A DNA stretch of 64,000 nt, taken from Bacillota bacterium. Lineage in GTDB: Bacteria > Bacillota > Clostridia > Lachnospirales > Lachnospiraceae. The position numbers and the translations under genes were made by a program. The notes beneath the pieces are model-generated. The model saw nothing but the letters and a program-made list of their open reading frames with translations, ran no database searches and was not told where the DNA came from. The DNA lies in NCBI GenBank assembly GCA_023386315.1, contig JAEWJZ010000031.1:1-64000 (forward strand). Reading direction: 5' to 3'. This document shows positions 8,155 through 17,486 of this stretch, piece by piece. Position 1 is the stretch's first letter. The number at the start of each line of letters is the position of its first letter.

Positions 8155-9168
8155 ATGACAATGAAAGAATTTGTAAATCCGGCATTGGTGCCAAAAGTGA
8201 AATTATACACAGGGGAGGAGATTCCCTGTGTGGGTATGGGAACCTTTGGTTCCGACCGTTTTACTCCAGATGAAGTGTCTGCAGCTGTTGCGGGGGCGAT
8301 CCGCTGTGGATACCGCATGTTCGACTGTGCGGCCTGCTACGGTAATGAGGATCAGATTGGTGAAGTATTTCATATGGCATTTTCAGAAGGGGCAGTGGAA
8401 CGGAAAGATCTCTTCATAATGACAAAAGTATGGAACGACATGCATGAGAGAGTGGAGGAATCCTGCAGAAAGAGCATTGCTGATTTGCAGTGTGAATATA
8501 TGGATATGTTCTTTATACACTGGCCATTTCCAAATTATCACGCTCCCCACTGCGATGTAGATTCCCGCAATCCTGATTCCAGACCATTTTCTCCGGAAGA
8601 ATTTTTAAGAACCTACCGTCAGTGTGAGGAACTGGTAAAAAAAGGACTGATCCGCAACATCGGTATTTCCAATATGACAATTCCAAAGCTGGAAGCAGTT
8701 CTGCCTCACATGAACATTATGCCTGCAGCCTGTGAGATGGAGCTTCACCCCTGTTTCCAGCAGAAGGAGCTGTTTGATTATCTGGTTGCTCATCATATCC
8801 AGCCCATCGGTTTCATGCCGTTAGGTTCTCCCCAGAGGCCGGAGAGAGATATGTGTCCGGAGGATGTGGCGGATTTACAGACACCGGAGATGAAACTAAT
8901 CGCAGCGGCTCACGGTGTTCATCCAGCTGTTATCGCTCTCAAATGGGCGCGTCAGAGAGGACAGATCCCCATTCCTTTTTCCATTCATGAAATGGAATAC
9001 GTAAGTAACTTAAAGGCAATGACAGAGGATCCACTTACGGAAGAGGAAATGAGCCTGATTGCAACCCTGGAGAGGAATAACCGTCTGGTAAAAGGGCAGG
9101 TATTTCTATGGGAAGGTGCAGGCGACTGGCATGATCTCTGGGATGAGGATGGTTTTATTGTAAAATAA
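8155..9168 (+). CDS. aldo/keto reductase
   Basis: 337-aa NAD(P)H-dependent reductase with the AKR tetrad Asp-Tyr-Lys-His. The Asp is in MFDCAACYGNE near residue 60 (with Tyr 65), the Lys in IMTKVWND near 92, and the His in FFIHWPFPN near 122. The cofactor loop resembles PIPFSIHEMEYVSNLKA near 278. It reduces an aldehyde or ketose, or oxidises an alditol in reverse. It is last in the aldolase operon and is followed by a terminator. A second ATG six bases in (8161) has better spacing from the AAGGAG site and may be the real start. Confidence 0.87.
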   Translation: MTMKEFVNPALVPKVKLYTGEEIPCVGMGTFGSDRFTPDEVSAAVAGAIRCGYRMFDCAACYGNEDQIGEVFHMAFSEGAVERKDLFIMTKVWNDMHERVEESCRKSIADLQCEYMDMFFIHWPFPNYHAPHCDVDSRNPDSRPFSPEEFLRTYRQCEELVKKGLIRNIGISNMTIPKLEAVLPHMNIMPAACEMELHPCFQQKELFDYLVAHHIQPIGFMPLGSPQRPERDMCPEDVADLQTPEMKLIAAAHGVHPAVIALKWARQRGQIPIPFSIHEMEYVSNLKAMTEDPLTEEEMSLIATLERNNRLVKGQVFLWEGAGDWHDLWDEDGFIVK

Positions 9169-9193
9169 CCGGGTAAATGTTACATAAGAAACA

Positions 9194-9238
9194 GCCGGAA
9201 TTTTTGAAGCACAGGCATACAACTTCAGAAATTCCGGC
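9194..9238 (+). terminator. stem-loop terminator after the aldolase operon
   Basis: GCCGGAATTT (from 9194) pairs with AAATTCCGGC (to 9238), with TTGAAG/CTTCA pairing inside and a T-rich but interrupted tail. It separates the metabolic operon from the regulatory genes, and its symmetry could serve either strand. Confidence 0.6.
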
Positions 9239-9313
9239 CTTATTGCTATTTTCTTTTCTGGAAACTGCGCATACTGACTGTAGCGCTTATTGGAGATATG
9301 AGGGGATAGTTAT

Positions 9314-10918
9314 ATGTATAAGGTATTGTTGGTTGATGATGAAATTCTTATAAGAGAACGGATTTCTCAGAGAATACCATGGGGATCATTGGGGTTTGAG
9401 CTTGCAGGAACCTCCGAAAACGGAAAGGAGGCCATCGGCTTTATGGAGAAGCAGCCGGTGGATCTGGTGCTGACGGATATCTGCATGCCCTATATAGACG
9501 GCCTTGAGCTGGCAAAATATTTATATGAAAACAGGAAACATACTAAGACCGTGATTATAACCGGTTACGATGAATTTGAATATGCCAAAAGAGCGGTGGA
9601 ATACCGTGTGCTTTCCTATGTGTTAAAGCCTGTCACAGCAGGGGAACTGATTGAAAAGTTAAAGGAGGCAAAAAAAATCCTTGACGGGGAAGCGGAAAAT
9701 CTCCAGGTCCGGACCTATTATGAAGGGAGTTACCCCCTTTTAAAAAATCAGTTTCTGCTTCAGCTGGGACAGGGACGGATCCATGAGGACCAGATTGGGG
9801 ATAAACTAAAAGAATTCCACATCGATTTTTCCGGTGAATGCTATTGTGCGGCTCTCCTGTGCCCGCGGGAACAGACGGAAAAAAAGGAAATATCCCAAAT
9901 GGCGGACTTAATCCGGAAGAAGTGGAGCGAAGATGTGCTTGTGACCGAAGACGATGACGGTCAGATTCTTCTTTATGTGAAAAAGAAAAACAGCTCCCAG
10001 ATAAAAAAAGAGATGGCAGATATCTGCAATGAATCTGCAGACCTCATTCTTAAGAAGATGGGGATAACAGTATACTGCATGGTTGGAACCTGTGTATTTA
10101 ATTTAAGCGGGCTCAGCTTTTCTTTTGAAAAGGCCATGGAAATGAAGGAATATCTTTATCTGGAGCGGGAGCCGGGAATCTATGAATGGGACAGATTTCA
10201 AAAATACAGGCTCAGTGCCCAGGGATTATTAAGTGAAGGGGAACGGGAAAAACGAATTGTGCTTGCAGTCAGAAGCAATCTGGAAGAGGAGATTAAAACG
10301 GAGATTGCCCAGATCCGGAAGGAATGCCAGGCCAACTGGGTCACCAGGAATAAGGTTGTGGTGATCTACCAGAGCCTGATCCTTGCAGTCATGAATTTTC
10401 TGGAACGGCTTAATCTTGTGGAAGACGGATTTTTCCTGAAAGAACAGGAGATCATATCCGGACTTTTTGGCTGTTCCTATATTTCAGAGATGGAAGAAAA
10501 GGTAATGGACTTTTTTCATGCGGCACTGGAAATTGTGAACAGCAACAGAGGTAATTATGGGGATCATCAGGCGATAGCAGCACTGGAATACATCAACAGC
10601 CATTATTCTGACTGCAGTCTGTCCCTTCAGGAGATATGCGAAAAACTGGCCATCAGCGTCAGCTATTTCAGCTCTGCCTTTAAAAATTATACCGGCATGA
10701 CCTTTGTGGAAGCGTTGACAAAAAAGCGGATGGAAAAAGCCATGGAGCTTTTGGAAAACACCTCCTTAAAGACTTATGAGGTTGCAGAAAAATGCGGATA
10801 CAACGATGCTAATTATTTCAGCGCTATTTTTAAGAAGGCAACAGAAAAGACACCAAAAGAATATGCGGGACTGAGAAAGAACCGGAAAGGCAGCTATGAG
10901 AATCGAAGTCAGGTTTAA
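9314..10918 (+). CDS. YesN-type response regulator with AraC DNA-binding domain
   Basis: 534 aa. The N-terminal receiver has acidic residues in LLVDDEILIR, phospho-acceptor Asp in LVLTDICMPYIDG near residue 55, and Lys in SYVLKPVTAGE near 104. A long middle region is typical of YesN proteins. The C-terminal AraC domain has two helix-turn-helix motifs (LSLQEICEKLAISVSYFSSAF near 435 and TYEVAEKCGYNDANYFSAIF near 485). It overlaps the histidine kinase gene by 23 bp. The pair and the sugar-binding protein that follows form a three-component sugar-sensing system, likely controlling the ABC transporter at 13.7 kb and perhaps the aldolase operon. Confidence 0.93.
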   Translation: MYKVLLVDDEILIRERISQRIPWGSLGFELAGTSENGKEAIGFMEKQPVDLVLTDICMPYIDGLELAKYLYENRKHTKTVIITGYDEFEYAKRAVEYRVLSYVLKPVTAGELIEKLKEAKKILDGEAENLQVRTYYEGSYPLLKNQFLLQLGQGRIHEDQIGDKLKEFHIDFSGECYCAALLCPREQTEKKEISQMADLIRKKWSEDVLVTEDDDGQILLYVKKKNSSQIKKEMADICNESADLILKKMGITVYCMVGTCVFNLSGLSFSFEKAMEMKEYLYLEREPGIYEWDRFQKYRLSAQGLLSEGEREKRIVLAVRSNLEEEIKTEIAQIRKECQANWVTRNKVVVIYQSLILAVMNFLERLNLVEDGFFLKEQEIISGLFGCSYISEMEEKVMDFFHAALEIVNSNRGNYGDHQAIAALEYINSHYSDCSLSLQEICEKLAISVSYFSSAFKNYTGMTFVEALTKKRMEKAMELLENTSLKTYEVAEKCGYNDANYFSAIFKKATEKTPKEYAGLRKNRKGSYENRSQV

Positions 10919-12662
10919 AAGTATACGGACCAATATGATCATTTATTTTTCCCTTCTGGTTCTTTTAACCGTAACTGTGTTCCTGTTCTTTTCCATACGG
11001 TTTACCAAAAGCAATCTTATGGATAATTCGGAAAAAAACAGCCGTCAGCTGATTGAGCAGGTCAATTTCAATATTGAAAACTACATTGACTACATGGAAA
11101 ATATCTCCCAGGTAATTATGAACAACCGGGATATAACCGGATATCTTTTTGATGATGAAAAAGACAGCGGAGCGGATTTAAAGGAGGCTTTTCAGACCAT
11201 CCTCCATGCAAGGACCGATATCTATAACATTGCTGTCCTTGGAAACAATGGGAGATATTTTATCAATAATGGAAGTGACAGCTTAAACATACGGGCCCGG
11301 CTTAAGGACAAGGAATGGTATCAGGATGCGAAAATGGCAGAAAGCAAAATCCTCATTTCCTCCTCACACGTGCAGAATCTGGTAAAGGACGATTATAAAT
11401 GGGTGGTAACTTTAAGCAGGGGAATCCCCAATCCGGCTACCGGCCGTGTGGAGGGGCTTTTGGTCATTGATTTAAATTACGACGTTATCAATGATTTATG
11501 TGAATCCATCAGCCTGGGAAATAAGGGGTATGTCTATATCCTTGACGGAAAAGGAGAAATCGTCTATCACCCCCAGCAGCAGCTGATTTTAAGCGGGGTA
11601 AAGAAGGAACTTTTAAAAGAAGTGTCAGCCAGCAAAACCAGTCTTACCCATATTGATGAAAACGGAGAAAATAAGATTTATACGCCGTTCCATTCTAAAA
11701 AAACAGGCTGGACCATTGTGGGGGTGAATTATACCTCTGAGCTGGCAGGCAACGAACTTACCATGAAAACAATGTATACAGCAGCCGCATTTATACTGAT
11801 TCTGCTGGCCAGCCTGTTTGCAGTCTTACTGTCAGCAAAAATCACCAGACCCATCAAGCAGCTGCAGGCAGCCATGAAGCAGGTGCAGGAGGGAAAATTC
11901 CAGCCGGTCAGTATTGAAACAGCAGGGGATGATGAGATCTCCAGTCTGACTCATTCCTTTAACAGCATGACGGAACGGATTGATGAGCTGATGAAGAAAA
12001 ACAGCAAGGAGCAGGCGGAAAAGAGAAAGAGCGAATTAAAAGCGCTGCAATCGCAGATTAATCCTCATTTTCTCTATAATACCTTAGATTCCATCATCTG
12101 GCTGATCGAAACCGAAGATTCAGAACAGGCTATAAAGATGACCTCTGTTCTGGCCAGATTTTTCCGCCAGGCAATCGGCAATTCCAACATTTATGTGACG
12201 GTCTGGCAGGAGCTTGAATATACCAGAAATTATCTGCTGATCCAGCAGATGAGATATAAGGATAAAGTGGCTTTTGATATCAGGGTAGATAAAGAAATCA
12301 TGGAGTGTGCTATCGTGAAGCTGGTTTTGCAGCCATTGGTGGAAAATGCCCTGTATCATGGACTGAAGTATAAAACTGAGCAGGGAAATATCCTCATCTG
12401 CGGGTACAGGCAGAAAGAAACCGTGATATTAAAGGTTATGGATGATGGCGCCGGAATGACGAAGGAAGCTCTTGATACTATTTTTCAGAAGAAGACAGAC
12501 CAGAAGCATAACGGAGTGGGAATGAAGAATATTCAGGACCGGCTTATCATGTATTACGGACCTGGATACGGCTTAAGTGTGGACAGTAAGGAAGGGGAGG
12601 GAACCACAGTGACCATCACCATACCTTACCGGCTGATGGAGGATCTGAATGAAGAAACATAA
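10896..12662 (+). CDS. YesM-type sensor histidine kinase
   Basis: 588 aa. A transmembrane segment lies at about residues 13-32 (FSLLVLLTVTVFLFFSIRF), an extracellular dCache-type sensor runs to about 285, a second transmembrane segment (AAAFILILLASLFAVLL) lies near 295-312, then a HAMP domain. The His_kinase domain has LKALQSQINPHFLYNTLDSI near 383-400 (phospho-acceptor His in the NPHFLYN box), the N box LVENALYHGL near 480 and the G box DDGAGMT near 515. It overlaps the regulator upstream and the binding protein downstream. Its input may come through the anchored binding protein encoded next. Confidence 0.93.
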   Translation: MRIEVRFKSIRTNMIIYFSLLVLLTVTVFLFFSIRFTKSNLMDNSEKNSRQLIEQVNFNIENYIDYMENISQVIMNNRDITGYLFDDEKDSGADLKEAFQTILHARTDIYNIAVLGNNGRYFINNGSDSLNIRARLKDKEWYQDAKMAESKILISSSHVQNLVKDDYKWVVTLSRGIPNPATGRVEGLLVIDLNYDVINDLCESISLGNKGYVYILDGKGEIVYHPQQQLILSGVKKELLKEVSASKTSLTHIDENGENKIYTPFHSKKTGWTIVGVNYTSELAGNELTMKTMYTAAAFILILLASLFAVLLSAKITRPIKQLQAAMKQVQEGKFQPVSIETAGDDEISSLTHSFNSMTERIDELMKKNSKEQAEKRKSELKALQSQINPHFLYNTLDSIIWLIETEDSEQAIKMTSVLARFFRQAIGNSNIYVTVWQELEYTRNYLLIQQMRYKDKVAFDIRVDKEIMECAIVKLVLQPLVENALYHGLKYKTEQGNILICGYRQKETVILKVMDDGAGMTKEALDTIFQKKTDQKHNGVGMKNIQDRLIMYYGPGYGLSVDSKEGEGTTVTITIPYRLMEDLNEET

Positions 12663-13623
12663 AAATGCATTTTTAATGATTCTGTTCATTGCATTGTTTT
12701 TTCTGTTCCTGTCCGGTGTTTTTTTACTGGATGAGTTCGGGGAGAAGAAAACAGTTAAAATTGTCTTTATACCCAAGGTTCAGGACAAGACAAATGACTT
12801 CTGGATGTCCATGATATCCGGAGCAAAAAGTGCAGGCAAGGAATATCAGGCCAATCTGGTTATTCTGGCACCGGAAGAGGAAAATGATTATGAAACCCAG
12901 AAAAAATATATTGAAGAAGCAGTAAAGATGAAACCTGATGCCATCGCACTTGCTCCCATTCGGTATTCAGAAATGACGGACTGTGTAAAGCAGGTGACAG
13001 ATGCCGGAATTAAACTCATCCTGATTGATTCCAAGCTTGATAAAGACTTAGAGGAAACCTACATCGGCACGGATAACCGGAACGCAGGCCTGCAGATGGG
13101 GAAAAAGATGCGGGATTTTGTGAGACCTGACACGAAGATCGCCGTGGTTTCCCATGTAAAAGGTTCTTCCACTGCCATAGAGCGGGAGGAAGGTCTCAGA
13201 GAGGGACTTGGGGATGAGGAAAGCAGGATTAAAATGGTCCTGTACAGCAATTCAGACTATAACCAGGCATATGAAAAAACCAGAGAGCTGATGAGGACGA
13301 ATCCGGACATCACGCTGATTGCGGGGCTGAATCTGTATTCCACAGTAGGAGTGGCAAGAGCCATTAAAGAGATGAATTTAAGTCATAAGGTGCATGTGGT
13401 AGGTTTTGATAACGACATTGAAGGAATTCAGTATCTGGAAGAGGGGATCATTGACACCCTGATTGTCCAGAAGCCTTTTAATATGGGCTATATCGGGATC
13501 CAGACTGCGGTGGAAGCAGTGCGGGGAAAGAAGCCGCAAAAAAATATCTACTGCGATACGGAGGTGATTACTGCAGACAATATTTATACCGATGAGAATC
13601 AGAAGCTGCTCTTCCCATTTTAA
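12649..13623 (+). CDS. membrane-anchored sugar-binding protein (periplasmic-binding/LacI fold)
   Basis: 324 aa. It starts with a signal anchor (AFLMILFIALFFLFLSGVFLL, residues 5-25) without a lipobox cysteine, so it is probably tethered by an uncleaved helix. The rest is a ribose-binding-type Peripla_BP_4 domain (VKIVFIPKVQDKTNDFWMSM near residue 35, DAIALAPIRYSEM near 98, DNRNAGLQMGKKM near 143, VVGFDNDIEGIQYLEEG near 245). It overlaps the YesM gene by 14 bp, has no adjoining permease and sits with the two-component genes. A sensory role presenting sugar to YesM is therefore more likely than transport; the true transport binding protein is encoded at 16.3 kb. Confidence 0.88.
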   Translation: MKKHKNAFLMILFIALFFLFLSGVFLLDEFGEKKTVKIVFIPKVQDKTNDFWMSMISGAKSAGKEYQANLVILAPEEENDYETQKKYIEEAVKMKPDAIALAPIRYSEMTDCVKQVTDAGIKLILIDSKLDKDLEETYIGTDNRNAGLQMGKKMRDFVRPDTKIAVVSHVKGSSTAIEREEGLREGLGDEESRIKMVLYSNSDYNQAYEKTRELMRTNPDITLIAGLNLYSTVGVARAIKEMNLSHKVHVVGFDNDIEGIQYLEEGIIDTLIVQKPFNMGYIGIQTAVEAVRGKKPQKNIYCDTEVITADNIYTDENQKLLFPF

Positions 13624-13676
13624 GAAAGTAAAATCTTCTTCTTTTTTTGTAAGATCCTCTATATTAGAAAATTTCA

Positions 13677-13694
13677 ATTCCGATATAATGGAAT
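13677..13694 (+). promoter_or_regulatory. -10 box inside an inverted repeat upstream of the ABC transporter
   Basis: TATAAT at 13684-13689 lies inside ATTCC (13677-13681) and GGAAT (13690-13694), an inverted repeat with 8-bp spacing. No good -35 is seen, so the promoter probably needs an activator such as the YesN protein. The repeat is short and may be chance. Confidence 0.4.
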
Positions 13695-13747
13695 CATGAG
13701 AACGAAGCACATGGTTCAAAACAAAAAAAGAAGCGGAGAGTGAGAAT

Positions 13748-15271
13748 GTGGGCAGAGTTATGCTGAGAATGAAGGGAATTGACAAGTCCTTTCCTGGTGT
13801 ACATGCTTTGGATCACGTAGATCTGGAGGTAGAGGCAGGAGAGGTCCATGCGCTGATGGGGGAAAACGGAGCAGGAAAATCCACTCTGATGAAAATTCTT
13901 ACAGGCATCTATTCCAAGGATTCCGGTACCATTGAATTCGAGGGCCAGGAGGTGAATTTTACCACTCCGGGCAAGGCCCAGGAAGCCGGGATTGCCATTG
14001 TCCATCAGGAACTGAATATGATGAATCACCTAACAGTGGCCCAGAATCTGTTTATCGGGCGGGAAATGATGAAGGGAGGATTCATCAGCGATTCCATGAT
14101 GAATAAAGAAGCGCAAAAGCTGTTTCAGAGGCTGAATATTGAGATCAATCCATCGGAGGTCATGGGAAATTTAACGGTAGGGCGGCAGCAGATGTGTGAG
14201 ATAGCGAAAGCAATTTCCAGAGATGCAAGGCTGATTGTATTTGATGAGCCTTCTGCAGCGCTGACGGAGACAGAGATTGAAGAGCTGTTTAAAATTATCA
14301 GGGACCTGCGTTTAAAAGGGATGGGTATCATCTACATATCCCACCGGATGGATGAAATTAAAGTGATTACGGACAGGGTAACTGTCATGCGTGACGGGAC
14401 CTATGTGGGTACATTGACAACAAAAGACTGTACAAAGGATGACATCATCAATATGATGGTAGGCCGGGTGATTTACGAAGAACCCAAGCAGACTGGCAGT
14501 GTAAAAGAGGATGCCCCCGTGGTTTTAAAGGTGGAACATCTAAGCGCCGGGAAAATGGTAAAGGATGTCAGCTTTGAACTGAAAAAGGGTGAAATTCTGG
14601 GCTTTTCCGGATTAATGGGAGCAGGCAGAACAGAAACGGCCAGAGCTATTTTCGGAGCGGATAAAAAAGATGGCGGGGAGATCTTCATCAATGGCCGGAG
14701 AGCAGACATAAAGACGACGGAAGATGCAGTCAGTCAGGGAATCGGATATTTATCAGAGGACCGGAAACGCTATGGACTTGTGGTTTTTAAGTCTGTGGCG
14801 GAAAACTCCACCATGGCTTCTCTCTCTTCCTTTATGAAAGGCTTCTTTATCGATAAAAAGAAGGAGCATCAGCAGGCAGAGCATTACGTTCATCTGTTAA
14901 ATACCAGGACTCCGGGCGTAGACCAGCTGGTGGTGAATTTATCAGGAGGAAATCAGCAGAAGGTGGTAATTGCCAAATGGCTGATCAGAAACTGTGATAT
15001 TCTGATTTTTGATGAACCCACAAGAGGAATTGACGTCGGAGCTAAAAGCGAGATCTATCATCTGATGAATGAGCTGGCAAAACAGGGGAAATCCATCATC
15101 ATGATCTCGTCGGAGATGGCTGAAATTTTGCGGATGAGTGACAGGGTCATCGTAATGTGTGAAGGACGCATCACAGATGAAATCCCAATAGAAGAGGTGT
15201 CGCAGGAGAGGATCATGGCTGCGGCTACCATGAGAAATCAGGAGGTCAGCAATGGAAAAACTGAAAAATAA
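13748..15271 (+). CDS. sugar ABC transporter ATP-binding protein (RbsA/MglA type)
   Basis: 507 aa with two ATPase domains, as in all RbsA/MglA/XylG proteins. The first has Walker A GENGAGKSTLMK near residue 38, a degenerate signature NLTVGRQQMCEIAKA near 142 and Walker B LIVFDEPSAAL near 162. The second has the degenerate Walker A SGLMGAGRTETARA near 289, signature VNLSGGNQQKVVIAKWL near 398 and Walker B ILIFDEPTRGIDVGAK near 420. It energises import of a pentose, hexose or alditol. The start is GTG at 13748, placed correctly behind GGAGAG; the ATG four codons later is less well placed. It overlaps the permease gene by 20 bp. Confidence 0.93.
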   Translation: MGRVMLRMKGIDKSFPGVHALDHVDLEVEAGEVHALMGENGAGKSTLMKILTGIYSKDSGTIEFEGQEVNFTTPGKAQEAGIAIVHQELNMMNHLTVAQNLFIGREMMKGGFISDSMMNKEAQKLFQRLNIEINPSEVMGNLTVGRQQMCEIAKAISRDARLIVFDEPSAALTETEIEELFKIIRDLRLKGMGIIYISHRMDEIKVITDRVTVMRDGTYVGTLTTKDCTKDDIINMMVGRVIYEEPKQTGSVKEDAPVVLKVEHLSAGKMVKDVSFELKKGEILGFSGLMGAGRTETARAIFGADKKDGGEIFINGRRADIKTTEDAVSQGIGYLSEDRKRYGLVVFKSVAENSTMASLSSFMKGFFIDKKKEHQQAEHYVHLLNTRTPGVDQLVVNLSGGNQQKVVIAKWLIRNCDILIFDEPTRGIDVGAKSEIYHLMNELAKQGKSIIMISSEMAEILRMSDRVIVMCEGRITDEIPIEEVSQERIMAAATMRNQEVSNGKTEK

Positions 15272-16238
15272 CCCGCTTGTTAAGGCAATAGGAACCCAGA
15301 GGCTGGTGGCGCTGCTGGCTCTTATCGTAATCTACCTGGCATTCGGAATCATGAATCCCAGATTTGCAACTTATAACACCATGGTGAACATTTTTGATGC
15401 CTCTTATTATATTGGATTCATGGCAATCGGTATCTGCTTTGTTATTGCAACCGGCGGGATTGATTTGTCCATCGGCACAGTTCTTACCATGTCCGGTCTG
15501 GTGGCAGGATACTTAAGCGTAAATATGGGATTTCCCATATGGCTGGTGATTATTATCTGCATTCTGATCGGAACTGCCTTCGGTGTTGCAAACGGCCTTC
15601 TGGTCGCAAAGCTTGGGCTTCCGCCTTTTATCGCAACACTTGGAACCATGATGCTTTCAAAAGGAATCGGCTCCATCATCACAGGAGCCCAGTCAGTTAC
15701 CTGGAAATCAGGTTCCGATCCGGAGGGCTGGTACCGCGCTATATTTAAAATTAAAACAGAGAGCGGAATCCTGATTCCGACTGGTTTTCTGTTCCTGATT
15801 GCGGCTGCAGTTGTTATGGCAGTGGTAATGAACAAAACCAAAGCAGGCCGCTATATCTTATCTCTTGGAAGTAACAAAGAAGCAACCAGATTATCCGGAG
15901 TCAATGTTGATAAATATTTAATTATTGCCTATATCATCAGCGGCACATTTGCAGGTATTGCAGGTCTTGCCTATTCTACCATTTATTCCACACTGCTGCC
16001 GGGAGGCGGAGCCGGATTTGAGATGGATGCCATTGCTGGTGTCGTAATCGGCGGAACCTCCATGTCAGGCGGAATCGGAACCATAGCAGGCACCATGATC
16101 GGCGTATTTATTATTTCCGTATTAAAGACAGGGCTCCCATTTGTGGGACTTCAGACCCACTACCAGCAGGTAGCCACCGGTCTGGTCATCATCGTTGCCG
16201 TATTTGCAGATGTGTACCGCAACAGGAGAAAGAACTGA
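15252..16238 (+). CDS. sugar ABC transporter permease (RbsC type)
   Basis: 328 aa, highly hydrophobic with about 8-10 membrane segments. It has the RbsC-family features ATGGIDLSIGTVLTMSG near residue 66 and the C-terminal FEMDAIAGVVIGGTSMSGG near 258, where the ATPase-coupling loop lies. It forms the membrane channel with the ATPase upstream. The start has the AGGAGG site inside the preceding gene, so translation is coupled. Confidence 0.93.
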   Translation: MEKLKNNPLVKAIGTQRLVALLALIVIYLAFGIMNPRFATYNTMVNIFDASYYIGFMAIGICFVIATGGIDLSIGTVLTMSGLVAGYLSVNMGFPIWLVIIICILIGTAFGVANGLLVAKLGLPPFIATLGTMMLSKGIGSIITGAQSVTWKSGSDPEGWYRAIFKIKTESGILIPTGFLFLIAAAVVMAVVMNKTKAGRYILSLGSNKEATRLSGVNVDKYLIIAYIISGTFAGIAGLAYSTIYSTLLPGGGAGFEMDAIAGVVIGGTSMSGGIGTIAGTMIGVFIISVLKTGLPFVGLQTHYQQVATGLVIIVAVFADVYRNRRKN

Positions 16239-16292
16239 GCGTAGTGTAATTCGTAAGAAATTACATAAATAAAATCAGGAGGAAGCAATAAA

Positions 16293-17429
16293 ATGAAAAA
16301 AAATGTATGGGGCGTTTTACTCACAGCAGCTATGATGGCATCACTGACTGCCGGCTGCGCAAGCAAATCATCAACCAATGATGCGGGAAGTACGAAAGCG
16401 GCAGAAAGCAAAAGTGAACAGGCAGCCACAGAGGCAGCTGCAAAAGGCAAGGAAGACATGACGGTTTACATGGTGGCAAAGGGCTTTCAGTCCCAGTACT
16501 GGCAGGCAGTATATAAGGGAGCGCAGAAGGCGGCCGGAGAACTGGGAGTTCATCTGGAATTTCAGGGACCGGATTCAGAGTCAGATATCGCCCAGCAGGT
16601 TCAGATGATGAACAATGCAGTTCAGATGAAGCCGGCAGCTATCGGTCTGGCAGCGCTTGATGTTTCCGCGCTTAACGACAGCATTAAATCTTCCCAGGAT
16701 GCAAAAATTCCGATTGTCGGATTTGACTCCGGTGTTCCGGATGCACCAAAGGGAGCCGTTGTTGCCAATGCGGCCACAGATAATTACAAGGCAGGAGAAG
16801 TTGCAGCAGAAAACACCTATCCCCTTATTAAAGACTTAATTGCAAAGTCATCAACAAGTGTCCGCATCGGCGTGCTGAACCAGGATGCAACCTCTGAGTC
16901 CATTATCAGCCGTGGTCTTGGCTTTATTGACAAAATAACAGAGTTAATAAAAGCAGACGGAAAAACCGTATGTATCACCGGTAATGATAAGTTTGTAACG
17001 GACTCCAAGACAGATAAAGGCAGTTCAGCAGATGTAATACTTGATGTCGCGGTTCCTGCAAAGGTAGAAGCTTCCCTGATGACTACCGATGCCCAGACTA
17101 TTTTAAACAAACAGGATACCATCTGTATCTTCGCTTCCAACCAGAAGACCGGTGAAGGTCTGATTACTGGTGACGAGAATTTAGGAAGATTAGGAAAAGA
17201 TGTGATTGGAGTTGCCTTTGACTCCGGAACCATGATTAAAGATGCAATCAAATCCGGAAAACTGGCAGGCGCTGTTACCCAGGCTCCGGTGGAAATCGGT
17301 TATCAGACTGTAAAGCTGGCAGTTGCAGCTGCAAAGGGAGAATCCGTTGCAGATGCTGATACAGGAAGCCAGTGGTACAACAAAGACAATATGGACAGCA
17401 GTGAGATTTCACAAAACTTATACGATTAA
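16293..17429 (+). CDS. sugar ABC transporter substrate-binding lipoprotein (RbsB type)
   Basis: 378 aa. The signal peptide ends in a lipobox (ASLTAGCASKS, lipidated Cys near residue 23), followed by a long Ala/Glu/Lys/Ser linker to about residue 55. The Peripla_BP_4 domain includes VYMVAKGFQSQYWQAVYKGA near 58 and AIGLAALDVSALND near 112. It delivers the sugar to the permease at 15.3 kb. It has its own strong AGGAGG site and is followed by a tight stem-loop, which often raises binding-protein mRNA stability over downstream genes. Confidence 0.92.
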   Translation: MKKNVWGVLLTAAMMASLTAGCASKSSTNDAGSTKAAESKSEQAATEAAAKGKEDMTVYMVAKGFQSQYWQAVYKGAQKAAGELGVHLEFQGPDSESDIAQQVQMMNNAVQMKPAAIGLAALDVSALNDSIKSSQDAKIPIVGFDSGVPDAPKGAVVANAATDNYKAGEVAAENTYPLIKDLIAKSSTSVRIGVLNQDATSESIISRGLGFIDKITELIKADGKTVCITGNDKFVTDSKTDKGSSADVILDVAVPAKVEASLMTTDAQTILNKQDTICIFASNQKTGEGLITGDENLGRLGKDVIGVAFDSGTMIKDAIKSGKLAGAVTQAPVEIGYQTVKLAVAAAKGESVADADTGSQWYNKDNMDSSEISQNLYD

Positions 17430-17435
17430 TTATGC

Positions 17436-17462
17436 AGCGCTCTCCTTTATAAGGAGAGCGCT
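17436..17462 (+). terminator. intercistronic stem-loop between binding protein and FucU/RbsD gene
   Basis: AGCGCTCTCCTT (17436-17447) and AAGGAGAGCGCT (17451-17462) form a perfect 12-bp stem with a 3-nt loop, followed by only three T. It is probably a partial terminator or mRNA-stabilising element giving more binding protein than downstream product. Confidence 0.65.
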
Positions 17463-17486
17463 CTTTGAGAAAAGGAGAAAAATATT

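Noticed and set aside
13677..13694. ATTCC/GGAAT palindrome as a firm operator
   Set aside because: Arms are only 5 bp and overlap the -10; kept only as a weak regulatory note.
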